The notes under the pieces: generated by a model
What the model was told of the DNA's origin: nothing
The model's database searches: none
What the model saw: only the letters and a program-made list of their open reading frames with translations
Assembly (NCBI GenBank): GCA_002494725.1
Contig: DACG01000011.1
Location: forward strand, 1 to 64,000
Length of the DNA: 64,000 nt
From: Geoglobus sp. UBA235
GTDB lineage: Archaea > Halobacteriota > Archaeoglobi > Archaeoglobales > Archaeoglobaceae
Direction: 5' to 3'
Translations under genes and position numbers: made by a program
Shown here: positions 43,441 through 52,494 of the stretch, piece after piece
Position numbering within the stretch: the stretch's first letter is position 1
How the letters are laid out: each line of letters starts with the position of its first letter

Positions 43441-44895
43441 CTAAATAATACTTAATTTTCGTATATTATTTTTAATAATAGTTTTTTCTTTTTTCGTTTT
43501 TAGCATTTTTATTTGAGACAGAAGTTTTTCTTCTAAATCATTAGCAATATCTTTTTCTTCATCAACGATATTTCGAGATTCTTCTGGGTCCTCTTTCAAG
43601 TTGTATAGCTCTCTAACAGATCTACACGCTGGTTTGAATAAGATGTCATTTTCCTTCCACTTATCGAGATACAACTTCTCCGGTGACGGAGAATAGATGT
43701 ACTTGTAATCTCCAATTCTGATTGCGAATCTTTCTCTACCGGCTTCCATCGCAAATATCTGTCCGCGTAGATCTAATTTTTCCCCGAGCATAAGGGGTAA
43801 CAAACTTTCCCCATCGAAGTCGTGGGATTTCGGACACACTCCCAAGATGTCCAGTATAGTCGGAACAATGTCTACATGCTGCACGAAACCTTCTATCCTT
43901 TGACCCTTTAAAACACCCCTCGGTAAAGCTCCTCCGGAGAAGATTAAAGGCACATGAATTACGCTTTCGTATAACCCAAAATGTCCCATGAAAATACCAT
44001 TCCGCATGAGGTTATCCCCATGATCGCCAGTTACAATTATAAGCGTGTTTTCGTAAGTGCCTTCATCCTTGAGGAAATCTACCAGTCTGCCGATGTTGTA
44101 GTCCACGTAGTTTATTGCTGAGTTGTATATACACTCAACCTCGTGAACGAATTTCACGTCCTTCAAATGGTATCTTTCGACAAGATCTCTCCACTTACTG
44201 CACTCGATACTCTTCAACATATCCTCTACTTTTTCACTCTTTTCGTTTTCGTAAAACTTGTCAACGAACTCCTTTGGAATCGAATCGAAAGGTGTATGGA
44301 CGTCCCAGTAGTGGATCAGCATGAAGAATTTATCCTGAACATTCTTAATTAAATCGATTGCCAAATTCGTATAGTCCCGAGCGTTGTGTCTAACGGGAAT
44401 GTCGAGAGTCTTTCTAATTTTTCTCAGTACTTTCTGTATTGGATACGGCAGTTTGTACAGAGTTTTCCCGATAGATTCGATTAAGAGGTTGCGGTATCCT
44501 ATCTTCTTGTTTTTTTCGGTGTATTCTCCGTAAAAACTGTAACCTCTCTTATGCCACCTCCCCAGCCAGTCTATTCCCATCGTACAATAACCTGCCTCTG
44601 CTAGAATCTCTGCCAGTAGTTTTGTACCAGTTAAACGGAAATCTCTTAACTCCTCTTCGGTAACAGACTCCTCGTGGTGTATTATGCCATGAGAAATCGG
44701 ATACTTTCCGGAGAAAATTGTCGTGAATGAGGGGTCAGTATGATCCGAACACGAGTACGCGTTTTCAAACAAAACCCCTTCTTTAGCTAAGCGATCGATG
44801 TTCGGTGATGTAAGCTTAGGGTAGCCATAACAGCTCAGATTTTTTGCTCTTAAAGCATCGATAACAATGACTAAGACGTTTACATTTTCACCCAT
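43441..44895 (-). CDS. Sulfatase-fold protein lacking the formylglycine cysteine
   Basis: A 484-residue protein of the sulfatase/alkaline phosphatase superfamily. The metal-binding start is VLVIVIDALRAKNLSCYG; GDHGDNLMRNG and GHFGLYE follow. At the formylglycine position of CxPxR it has Thr53 in HTDPSFTTIFSG, with Phe in place of Arg. A Thr nucleophile suggests a phosphodiesterase or phosphotransferase, as in LtaS or EptA enzymes, rather than a classical sulfatase. It overlaps the deacetylase-like gene by 16 bases. Confidence 0.8.
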   Translation of the reverse strand: MGENVNVLVIVIDALRAKNLSCYGYPKLTSPNIDRLAKEGVLFENAYSCSDHTDPSFTTIFSGKYPISHGIIHHEESVTEEELRDFRLTGTKLLAEILAEAGYCTMGIDWLGRWHKRGYSFYGEYTEKNKKIGYRNLLIESIGKTLYKLPYPIQKVLRKIRKTLDIPVRHNARDYTNLAIDLIKNVQDKFFMLIHYWDVHTPFDSIPKEFVDKFYENEKSEKVEDMLKSIECSKWRDLVERYHLKDVKFVHEVECIYNSAINYVDYNIGRLVDFLKDEGTYENTLIIVTGDHGDNLMRNGIFMGHFGLYESVIHVPLIFSGGALPRGVLKGQRIEGFVQHVDIVPTILDILGVCPKSHDFDGESLLPLMLGEKLDLRGQIFAMEAGRERFAIRIGDYKYIYSPSPEKLYLDKWKENDILFKPACRSVRELYNLKEDPEESRNIVDEEKDIANDLEEKLLSQIKMLKTKKEKTIIKNNIRKLSII

Positions 44896-45797
44896 TCCTT
44901 CAACCTCCTTAGTTTGTGATAAATTCTCGGATACTTAGCAAGACATTTAACACCCAGAGCATATCTGACTTTGAAAAAGTTATATAAATGCTTTGATAAA
45001 GTTGGACTTTCTGGCATTTTTTCATCGTACTTGTCAGGCCAATCAATCCACCATTTTGAGAAAACGTTTAGTGGATGTATAACGATGTGAACAGATTCCC
45101 CAGGTTTTGCTTTACGTAGGACTTTAATTGGATATGCCGCACAATAGTACCAACCTCCTGGCACACCTAAGAAATCGCTCAAAAAGTGGTCAGTGTTCGG
45201 TTGCCAGAAATCATGCGAGTTCGGTTTCGTGTATGGCGAATACACACCATCGTGGTATTTTAACCCCAATTCCTCCGGACTAACGTACTTGTACACCTCC
45301 CAGTTAGTAGTCCTTAGTTCGTCGATTGACTTATGACCGTGATAGACCATGCCATATATCGGCTTGCTAATTAGCTTGCTCAATCTCTTAATATCCCTTC
45401 TGATTCCCTCCAACGCGTCATCGCCAAAAATTAATTGCTGATAGTAGTGATCTGTATGTAAACCAACTTCAAAACCCAAATCAGATACAACCTTCGGCAC
45501 ATCGCTTTTCCAAATGTTATAATACCTTTCAGGGAACGTTAGGAAGTAAAAACTTCCGTTGAAGCCATAATAATGTAAGACATATGCTAACCATAACGAC
45601 AAATGCAAACCCGAGTCCACATCAATTCTGAGAATTGCATTCACTTTATCCGACGCACTTTTCCCTTCGATAAAGTATTCGTATACAGACTTTACCACGT
45701 ATTTATCTCTTTCAAGCTCTTTAAACAGAAGTTTGTACGGTTTCATCAAACGGTTGAGAATTTCTTTTACTTTTTCAGACGAACTTGAAAACATCAT
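44880..45797 (-). CDS. Polysaccharide-deacetylase-like protein
   Basis: A 305-residue protein that looks like the NodB/polysaccharide deacetylase barrel: NAILRIDVDSGLH (metal aspartates), FNGSFYFLT, LGFEVGLHTDHYYQ, a mid-protein MVYHGHKS and a late HIVIHPL. It may remove N-acetyl groups from a glycan or its lipid-linked precursor. There is no signal peptide. It is the first gene of a two-gene operon with the sulfatase-fold protein; an insertion sequence sits about 50 bases before its start. Confidence 0.65.
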   Translation of the reverse strand: MMFSSSSEKVKEILNRLMKPYKLLFKELERDKYVVKSVYEYFIEGKSASDKVNAILRIDVDSGLHLSLWLAYVLHYYGFNGSFYFLTFPERYYNIWKSDVPKVVSDLGFEVGLHTDHYYQQLIFGDDALEGIRRDIKRLSKLISKPIYGMVYHGHKSIDELRTTNWEVYKYVSPEELGLKYHDGVYSPYTKPNSHDFWQPNTDHFLSDFLGVPGGWYYCAAYPIKVLRKAKPGESVHIVIHPLNVFSKWWIDWPDKYDEKMPESPTLSKHLYNFFKVRYALGVKCLAKYPRIYHKLRRLKEWVKM

Positions 45798-45835
45798 TGT
45801 AATAAAATTGCAAAAGCCCGATATTTTGACTTTAT

Positions 45836-45845
45836 GGTTTGAGAG
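45836..45845. repeat. Left copy of 10-base target-site duplication
   Basis: GGTTTGAGAG here is repeated exactly at 47013-47022, bracketing the insertion sequence. It is the expected footprint of insertion. Confidence 0.6.
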
Positions 45846-45868
45846 GGTTTTGGGACAGAATTCTCAGA

Positions 45869-46027
45869 TCAATCTTTGAGGATTATAACATAAGCCCTCT
45901 TCCCGATATGCTTTTTTGGAACGCTGACCTTGGCTGAAGTTCCGAAGGGGGTTACCCTCTTCTCGTACACGACTTCCACTTCATCTGTGAGCACAAGCTT
46001 GTCCTTAACGATCTCAATTTTCCTCAT
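45869..46027 (-). CDS. DUF2080 transposon-associated protein
   Basis: A 52-residue protein beginning MRKIEIVKDKLVLTDEVEVV and ending KKHIGKRAYVIILKD. It resembles DUF2080 proteins, small AbrB-like products found beside archaeal transposases. The central TPFGTSAKVSVPK is typical of a swapped-hairpin DNA-binding fold. It lies inside the insertion sequence, divergent from the transposase. It is intact while the transposase is broken. Confidence 0.7.
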   Translation of the reverse strand: MRKIEIVKDKLVLTDEVEVVYEKRVTPFGTSAKVSVPKKHIGKRAYVIILKD

Positions 46028-46084
46028 ACCTGATATATCTATAGATATCTTTATTTAGTTTGTGGCTGGATTGAAGTTATTGAG

Positions 46085-46997
46085 ATGATAATAACGAAGA
46101 AGATGGTAAGAGCGCTTCTAGAAGTTCTGGATGAGATAGTTGAGGAGATAAGACAGGAGAAGAAGGAAAAGTATCCATACACAGAATGGAAGCAAAAGAG
46201 AGAAATAGTAAAGGAAAGCTGAGAAGCCTTCCAGAGTATATCAGGGAGGCTGTTGCTGTGATCAGAATTCAGAAGAGAGTGGGGAGACCAAAGAAAGTTG
46301 ATCTGGAGAAGAGGGTTATGCTCTTTTTGTTTGCAAGGCTGATGGACAAATCGAACAGGGATGTTGAAGAACTTCTTGAGTTGTTTGAACCTCTCTTTGG
46401 AATCAAAGTTAGCTACAAGACGATAGAAAGATTATACTCGGATGAAGAGGTTAAGTTAGCTCTGCACAACCTCTTCATCCTTCTGCTTATAGAGGAAGGT
46501 GTATCGGGAGAGTTTGCAGGAGATGAACTGGATACAGCTTTAACGATAACAAAGTACTACTGCAGCAATCCGAAGAAGAAAGGTAAAGACTTTCGCTACG
46601 TTTTCAGGGTAATTGATCTTAAAACAGGAATGTACGTTGGATTTGGCTATTCAAACAGATCTGAGAAGGACGCTTTCGAGAAGGCGATGAGGATGCTCAA
46701 AAGCATGGGTGTAAAGATTAATTCTATCTCTCTGGATAAGTATTACAGCAGTAGGAAGACTTTGAAGCTGTTTGATAGGGAGACAGCTATCTACGTCATT
46801 CCAAAGCGAAATCTTTCCAGAATAGGACTTGAATGGTTGAGGGTTATCGAGAGGATTGTTGAAATGCCATACAGATTTCAGCTGATAAGAGAAGATTTGG
46901 ATGGGTGGTGAAGCAGAAGAGAGAAGATAGAAGGGAAATGGCTCTGTTTGCTGTCAGGTTGTTGCACAACATATTTGCTGTGAGGGTGATGAAGTAA
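46085..46997 (+). pseudogene. Broken transposase
   Basis: The gene opens at ATG 46085 (MIITKKMVRALLEVLDEIVE) and runs to TGA 46220-46222. The continuing homology (LRSLPEYIREAVAVIRIQKR) is in another frame, read from ATG 46186 to 46911. A third frame at 46912-46997 encodes the C-terminal KREDRREMALFAVRLLHNIF. At least two frameshifts and an internal deletion are therefore present. Acidic residues of a DDE-type core are visible in AGDELDTALT and ISLDKYYSS. Confidence 0.75.
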
Positions 46998-47012
46998 TTT
47001 TGTCCCAAAGTC

Positions 47013-47022
47013 GGTTTGAGAG
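47013..47022. repeat. Right copy of 10-base target-site duplication
   Basis: GGTTTGAGAG matches 45836-45845 exactly and follows the right inverted repeat of the insertion sequence. Confidence 0.6.
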
Positions 47023-47078
47023 AATAAAACTTAAAAAATCAGAAGTTATAACGTCTCTCGTTCATCTGGTGAGTAAGC

Positions 47079-47993
47079 ATGCCCGTGCTGATAGTTGGTT
47101 CAACAGGATTCGTTGGGAGGAATATTATAAACGCTCTGAAAAAAGAAGACATAGACTTCGTAGCATCAGACATCACGGATTCGGTATTCGATAAGGATGT
47201 CGAATATATAAAGTTAGACATAACCAACAGAGAAGACGTTTTCAACGTATTTAAAGACTACGACATTGACTACGTTTTCCATCTCGCCGCACATCCACTT
47301 TCAGCATCTATCAACGAACCGACGAAAAACGCAATTGTAAACATCATAGGAAGTCTAAACTTAATGGACGCTTCGAAGGAGTTCGGGGTGAAGAAGTTCG
47401 TTTTCTCTTCAGCTTCTTCGATAGTTGGGGAAGTCGTGAAAAATCCCGTCAGCGAAGACCATCCTTGCAAACCCAAAACCCCCTATGCCGTTGCAAAGCT
47501 GAGCGTGGAACACTATCTGAGGGTTTATCAGGAACTCTACGGACTGAATTACGTGATATTCAGATTCTTCAACGTTTATGGCCCTTACCAGTATCCGAAC
47601 AGCGGTGCTCTAATTCCGGTGGTCATGGATCGGATAATTAAAGGGCAAGAGGTGTACATCTACGGCGACGGTAGCACTGCAAGGGATTTCATATACGTCG
47701 GTGATTTGGCAGATTTTTACGTAGAGACGATAAAGAGAAGAGATATAAAAAACGAAGTGTTCAATATGGGAACCGGGAAGCTTACCACCGTAAAAGAAGT
47801 TATTGAATTGATCGCGAAAGTAGTCGGAAAGGAGCCGAAAATCGTTTACAAGCCCAGAAAACCCGGAGAAATAACGAACTTCTCGGCAAATGTGACAAGG
47901 CTTGAAAAGTTCTTCGGAAAAGTTCCCAAAACTACGCTTGAAGAGGGTTTGAGGAAAACTTACGAGTGGTTCCGAAATGCAGTAACAGTATAA
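47079..47993 (+). CDS. NAD-dependent nucleotide-sugar epimerase/dehydratase
   Basis: A 304-residue extended SDR enzyme of the GalE/RmlB type. The NAD motif is GSTGFVGRN at the N-terminus, with a catalytic SSASSI and YAVAK. The C-terminal half has FFNVYGPYQ and DGSTARDFIYVGDLA. Substrate may be UDP-glucose, UDP-GlcNAc or a uronic form. GGTGAG lies 6-7 bases before its ATG. It begins the right-hand group of glycan genes just beyond the insertion sequence. Confidence 0.9.
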   Translation: MPVLIVGSTGFVGRNIINALKKEDIDFVASDITDSVFDKDVEYIKLDITNREDVFNVFKDYDIDYVFHLAAHPLSASINEPTKNAIVNIIGSLNLMDASKEFGVKKFVFSSASSIVGEVVKNPVSEDHPCKPKTPYAVAKLSVEHYLRVYQELYGLNYVIFRFFNVYGPYQYPNSGALIPVVMDRIIKGQEVYIYGDGSTARDFIYVGDLADFYVETIKRRDIKNEVFNMGTGKLTTVKEVIELIAKVVGKEPKIVYKPRKPGEITNFSANVTRLEKFFGKVPKTTLEEGLRKTYEWFRNAVTV

Positions 47994-48042
47994 TCCCTCG
48001 GTTAATCGACAACAAAAAAGTTAAATGACTTGATTTGAATTC

Positions 48043-49149
48043 ATGACTCCAATGAGAGTTTACCTAGCGAGACCCTACATCGGTAACGAAGAATTCGAAG
48101 CAGTAAAGAGAGTTTTGGAGTCAAAGTTTCTGACGGAAGGTGAAGTTACGAGGGAGTTCGAAAGGAGGTTTGCGGAATACTGCGATGCCAAACATGGAAT
48201 TGCCACAACCTCTTGCAGCACGGCTTTGGAATTGGCTTTGAGAACTGTCGGAGTTAAGCCAGGAGACGAAGTTATAGTCCCGGACTTTACTTATCCGGTA
48301 ACCGCTTCTGTCGTTGCATTGGTCGGAGCTAAGCCGGTTTTAGTTGATGTGGATCTAAACAGCTACAACGTCACAGCTGAAAGAATAGAGGAAGCAATCA
48401 CAGATAGAACTAAAGCCGTAATGCCGGTATCGCTTTTCGGAAATCCGCTCGAAAAAGATGTTTACAAAATCGGCGAGGAGTATGGAATTTATGTGATCGA
48501 AGATGCAGCATGCAGTGCTGGTTCGACGATCGACGGAAAAAAAGTTGGTTCTTTCGCAGATATGACTTGCTTCTCATTCCATCCGCGTAAGATAATAACT
48601 ACTGGCGAGGGAGGTATGATAACAACGAACAATGATGAGTTTGCAGAAAAAGCTCGGAGTTTAAAGAGGTTTGGAATTAAAAACGTGAACGGGCAGATTA
48701 GATTTGCTGAATTCGGAACGAACTACAAGATGAGTGACATACTTTCTGCGATAGGATTAGCTCAGCTCAAGAAGATTGAAGAAATAGTAAAAATTAGATC
48801 GGAAAAAGCCAAAATATATGCAGAGTTGCTTGAAGATATCGAAGGAATTAGACCTCCAGAAGTTAAGCCAAACGTAAGGCATAACTTCCAGAGTTACGTC
48901 TGTTACGTTGAGAAAGAGGGTATGAGGGACAAGATTAGGCAAGAGCTATCTAAAATGGGTGTCGAAACTCAAATCGGAACATACTGTCTACACTTAGAGC
49001 CAGCATTTAAAAAAGTCAAAAAAGTTGGAAGTTTAGAAAATTCTGAAAAACTGTTTCACAATGCTTTGACTTTGCCGTTGCATCACGAACTCACACTGGA
49101 GCAGCAAGAGAGGATTTGTAAGGTTATTGGAGATCTATTAGGAGGCTAA
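48043..49149 (+). CDS. DegT/DnrJ/EryC1 nucleotide-sugar aminotransferase (second)
   Basis: A 368-residue PLP aminotransferase related to, but distinct from, the WbpE-like gene. The PLP lysine is in SFHPRKIITTGEGGM; ATTSCSTALELALRTVG and EDAACSAGS are other family parts. A TATA-like element near 48017-48024 supports start at ATG 48043; ATG 48052 is also in frame. It follows an epimerase and precedes acyltransferases, consistent with synthesis of an N-acylated amino sugar. Confidence 0.87.
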   Translation: MTPMRVYLARPYIGNEEFEAVKRVLESKFLTEGEVTREFERRFAEYCDAKHGIATTSCSTALELALRTVGVKPGDEVIVPDFTYPVTASVVALVGAKPVLVDVDLNSYNVTAERIEEAITDRTKAVMPVSLFGNPLEKDVYKIGEEYGIYVIEDAACSAGSTIDGKKVGSFADMTCFSFHPRKIITTGEGGMITTNNDEFAEKARSLKRFGIKNVNGQIRFAEFGTNYKMSDILSAIGLAQLKKIEEIVKIRSEKAKIYAELLEDIEGIRPPEVKPNVRHNFQSYVCYVEKEGMRDKIRQELSKMGVETQIGTYCLHLEPAFKKVKKVGSLENSEKLFHNALTLPLHHELTLEQQERICKVIGDLLGG

Positions 49150-49155
49150 AAATTC

Positions 49156-50244
49156 ATGGTTAAAGTAGAAGTGGTTGAAAATTTAAACGAATTAGAAGAT
49201 TATGAAAGATTAATTTTAAATTCAAAAATAGGAATGTTCTATCACTCATGGAACTTCTTGAGATTCTTAGATCACTTATTGGATGCCAAACCAATTGTCA
49301 TAAAATATTATGAAAAAAATAGGCTTGTAGGTATATTACCTATGTTCTTAAAATTTAACAGAAAATACGGTAATATACTAAACTCATTACCTTTCTATGG
49401 GAGTCACGGTGGTGTTGTAATATCCAGCAACTATAAAGATTCATATAGAATAATGATAAACCTTTTAAATTATTTAAAAAATGAGATCATAGATGTATAT
49501 GATATAATTGCCTCTACCTTAATCACCACTCCGTTCGAAACAAATACCAGTATTTACAAGGAATTGCTGCAACCGAATTTTTTAGATTACCGAATTGGAC
49601 AAATTGTAAGGCTGCCATCTAAGTACGATGAAAACCTGTTACTATATTCTTTTGAAAGTAGATGTAGAAGAGCAATACGAAAAGCTATAAAAAACAACGT
49701 TAGGGTTGAAATAATGAAAAACTGGAATCAGAATATAATTGAGAAACTTTACAAACTACATTTGGAACATATGAGGCAGGTCAATGGATTGCCAAAACCT
49801 TCTGAATTTTTCAATAATTTAAATAAATTTTTTGAAATTAATAGAGATTTTCAGATTTATTATGCCATTCACGATGAAGAGATAATTGGAGTTCTCTTAC
49901 TCTTTTATTATAAAAGTTTTATTGAGTATTATGTTCCAGTAACGGATGCTAAGAACAGATCGCTGAATCCTATGAATTTAATAGTCTTTAGAGCGATGTT
50001 AAATGCCATAAAAAACGGTTTTAAACTATGGAATTTCGGTGGAACTTGGAAAAATCAAAAAGGTGTTTACGCATTCAAAAAAGGTTTTAGAGCAAAGGAT
50101 CAATTATACTCCTATTTTGTTAATATATATAACGACATTTCAGAGTTACTGACTTTAACCCCAAATGAAATTCAGAAGGAATACAAGTGGTTCTATGTTT
50201 TACCATTTGATAGATTGGGGGTAAAAAATTATGAAGAGACATAG
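49156..50244 (+). CDS. FemAB/GNAT-like acyltransferase
   Basis: A 362-residue protein resembling the BioF2/FemAB-like acetyltransferase group: GMFYHSWNFLRFLDHLL, ILPMFLKFNRK, SRCRRAIRKAIKNNVRVEI and a late LWNFGGTWKNQKGVYAFKK, read in parts. Relatives transfer acyl or aminoacyl groups to cell-surface sugars or peptides. GGAGG lies 11 bases before the ATG. It starts a strikingly A+T-rich stretch and overlaps the next gene by 14 bases. Confidence 0.75.
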   Translation: MVKVEVVENLNELEDYERLILNSKIGMFYHSWNFLRFLDHLLDAKPIVIKYYEKNRLVGILPMFLKFNRKYGNILNSLPFYGSHGGVVISSNYKDSYRIMINLLNYLKNEIIDVYDIIASTLITTPFETNTSIYKELLQPNFLDYRIGQIVRLPSKYDENLLLYSFESRCRRAIRKAIKNNVRVEIMKNWNQNIIEKLYKLHLEHMRQVNGLPKPSEFFNNLNKFFEINRDFQIYYAIHDEEIIGVLLLFYYKSFIEYYVPVTDAKNRSLNPMNLIVFRAMLNAIKNGFKLWNFGGTWKNQKGVYAFKKGFRAKDQLYSYFVNIYNDISELLTLTPNEIQKEYKWFYVLPFDRLGVKNYEET

Positions 50245-50917
50245 AAAGAAAAGAAAAAAAGAAAAAATTATAATGTTCGGCACTGGTGCATTTGCACAAG
50301 TTGCATATATCTACTTTACAAAAGATAGTCCTTATAACGTAATAGCTTTTACAGTCCACTCGGATCATATAAAAGAAAAGCGATTGTTTGATTTACCTGT
50401 TATTCCATTTGAAAATATAGAAGAACTTTACCCGCCCGAAAAGTATAAAATGTTTGTTGCAATTGGGTATAGTAATTTAAATAAATTAAGAGCAAAAATA
50501 TATTACGAAGCAAAGGAAAAAGGATACGAATTAGTTACGTACATAAATTCAAAAGCAATATATTGGGATGAATTAGAAATTGGTGACAATTGTTTTATTT
50601 TTGAAAATAATGTAATCCAACCGTTTGTTAAGATCGGGAACAATGTAATAATCTGGAGTGGGAATCACATCGGACACCATTCGACTATAGGAAATCATTG
50701 CTTCATATCATCTCACGTTGTGATTTCGGGATTTTCAAGAATTGGTGATTATTGTTTCATAGGTGTTAACGCCACAATAGTAGATGATATAAAGATTACA
50801 AAAGAGTGTATCATCGGTGCCGGAGCGTTAATCGTGAAAGACATAGAAAAAAGTGGTGTCTATATTGGCCAACCTGCAAGATTCTACAAAGAGATTAAAG
50901 AAGATGAATTCGGGTGA
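50231..50917 (+). CDS. NeuD/PglD-like sugar O- or N-acetyltransferase
   Basis: A 228-residue acyltransferase. The N-terminal nucleotide-sugar-binding domain opens KIIMFGTGAFAQVAYIYF, followed by hexapeptide repeats (IGDNCFIFENNVI, IGHHSTIGNHCFI) and the acetyl-CoA end IGQPARFYKEI. It fits PglD, which N-acetylates UDP-4-amino sugars, or NeuD-type O-acetyltransferases. It would act downstream of the aminotransferase at 48043. Strongly A+T-rich codons. Confidence 0.85.
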   Translation: MKRHRKKRKKEKIIMFGTGAFAQVAYIYFTKDSPYNVIAFTVHSDHIKEKRLFDLPVIPFENIEELYPPEKYKMFVAIGYSNLNKLRAKIYYEAKEKGYELVTYINSKAIYWDELEIGDNCFIFENNVIQPFVKIGNNVIIWSGNHIGHHSTIGNHCFISSHVVISGFSRIGDYCFIGVNATIVDDIKITKECIIGAGALIVKDIEKSGVYIGQPARFYKEIKEDEFG

Positions 50918-50921
50918 TGGA

Positions 50922-51830
50922 ATGAAATGGAAAAAGTTAGGGTTGATATTTTGTCCTAACGGAGAACTATGGTGGATACGAACTCATGCATCTTTACCAA
51001 CTCCAGTCAAAATTGGAGGGGACGTATATAGAGTATATTTTGCGTCAAGGGATGACGATAATAGATCAAGAATAGGGTATATTGATATTAATATAAAGAA
51101 ACCAAACAAGATAATAAACATATCGAAAGAACCAGTGTTAGATATTGGGAAACTGGGAGATTTTGACCATTACGGTGTTTATCCTTCGTGTATAGTAAAA
51201 TATAATAAAAATTTATATTTATATTACATAGGATGGGATAGGGGTTATGAAGTATGGCGTGCATTTATCGGTTTAGCAATAAGCAATGAAGGTAAAACAT
51301 TCAAGAAAGTTTCTAATGTTCCCATAATTGATAGATCTCCAGTAGATCCATATTTATGTACATCTCCTTACGTGATGCTAGACGGTAATATTTGGAAGAT
51401 GTGGTATACTTCTGGAGTAAAGTGGGAAAGAATCAATGGTGAACCGAGACCCAAATACCTGATAAAGTATGTAGAATCTAAGGATGGTGTAAACTGGATA
51501 AGGAAAGGTACCGTATGCATAAAATTCGAATATAAGGATGAGTGGGCAATAGCTAGGCCGTGCGTTATAAAGGAAGACGACATGTACAAAATGTGGTATA
51601 GTTATGCAAGAGGTGATAGAGGATACAGAATTGGATATGCAGAGTCGAAAGATGGCATAAATTGGATAAGAAAAGATGAAGAGGTGGGGATAGATGTTTC
51701 TGAGGATGGTTGGGATTCCGAAATGATTTGTTATCCTCATGTTATAGTTCATGAAGGTAAAAAGTACATGTTTTACAATGGTAACAGATTTGGTAAAACT
51801 GGATTTGGCTTGGCAGTATCGGGGGGATAA
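50922..51830 (+). CDS. Five-bladed beta-propeller glycoside-hydrolase-like protein
   Basis: A 302-residue protein with propeller repeats: IGLAISNEGKTFKKV, IKYVESKDGVNWIRKG, IGYAESKDGINWIRKD and KMWYTSG/KMWYSYA strands, typical of GH32/GH43/GH130-like folds. No signal peptide is present, so it may act inside the cell or have lost catalysis. The ATG at 50922 follows GGGTGATGG. It lies between an acetyltransferase and a methyltransferase in the A+T-rich block. Confidence 0.75.
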   Translation: MKWKKLGLIFCPNGELWWIRTHASLPTPVKIGGDVYRVYFASRDDDNRSRIGYIDINIKKPNKIINISKEPVLDIGKLGDFDHYGVYPSCIVKYNKNLYLYYIGWDRGYEVWRAFIGLAISNEGKTFKKVSNVPIIDRSPVDPYLCTSPYVMLDGNIWKMWYTSGVKWERINGEPRPKYLIKYVESKDGVNWIRKGTVCIKFEYKDEWAIARPCVIKEDDMYKMWYSYARGDRGYRIGYAESKDGINWIRKDEEVGIDVSEDGWDSEMICYPHVIVHEGKKYMFYNGNRFGKTGFGLAVSGG

Positions 51831-51834
51831 TTCT

Positions 51835-52494
51835 ATGAGCGATTACAGCAATATAATCAAAGATGTTGAGCAACTGTATAGATCAACAGCTAGGAAATAC
51901 GGAAATACACCCATAGCTGTAGGCTGGAAAGATTATAAATCTCAAGAATTAAGGTTTAGCATATTATCGGAAATTGGGATATTTGACGGTTGTTCGGTAC
52001 TCGATGTTGGATGTGGCTATGGTGCGTTTTATGAATTCTTAATCAAACGGTGTAATATAGGGTATTACTTAGGTATTGATATAGTAAAGGAATTTATTGA
52101 TACTGCTAAAAAGAAATACAAAAATTATAAAAATGTCGATTTTCTTCTTATGGATATTATGGAACTAAATAAGAAATATAAGTTTGATTTCGTATTTAAT
52201 TGTGGTATATTTCATGTGAAATTTAATTATACTAATGAAGAATTTTTTGAAAAATTTGTAAAACCATTGATATTAAAGATGTGGGAACACACAAGGATTG
52301 GTATGGCATTTACATTTTTAACTGATGCTGTAGATTATAAAAAACCGAAGTTATTCTACTGTTCACCGTCAAGGATGTTCGAATTTTTACGAAACAACGT
52401 TTCAAAATACATCGTGCTAAGGCATGACTATAAACTATTTGAATACACAGTGTATGTGTACAGGGAAGGGAAAGATTATGAAAAGAGTAATTGA
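51835..52494 (+). CDS. SAM-dependent methyltransferase of the glycan cluster
   Basis: A 219-residue class I methyltransferase. Motif I is VLDVGCGYGAF (about residues 54-64), followed by LGIDIVKEFID and FLLMDIMEL. It may O-methylate a sugar in the glycan. The start at 51835 is four bases after the upstream stop. It overlaps the amidohydrolase gene by 17 bases. Confidence 0.82.
   Translation: MSDYSNIIKDVEQLYRSTARKYGNTPIAVGWKDYKSQELRFSILSEIGIFDGCSVLDVGCGYGAFYEFLIKRCNIGYYLGIDIVKEFIDTAKKKYKNYKNVDFLLMDIMELNKKYKFDFVFNCGIFHVKFNYTNEEFFEKFVKPLILKMWEHTRIGMAFTFLTDAVDYKKPKLFYCSPSRMFEFLRNNVSKYIVLRHDYKLFEYTVYVYREGKDYEKSN

Larger units (their letters stand above)
45846..47012. mobile_element. Degenerate insertion sequence (DUF2080 plus transposase)
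   Basis: A 1,167-base element. Its ends are imperfect inverted repeats: GGTTTTGGGACAGAA at 45846-45860 and the complement of TTTTGTCCCAAAGTC at 46998-47012. It is flanked by a 10-base direct repeat. Inside are an intact DUF2080 gene (minus) and a broken transposase (plus). The gene set suggests the ISNCY/ISA1214-type elements seen in Archaeoglobus, a family call that needs ISfinder. It separates the promoters of two divergent glycan genes. Confidence 0.75.
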
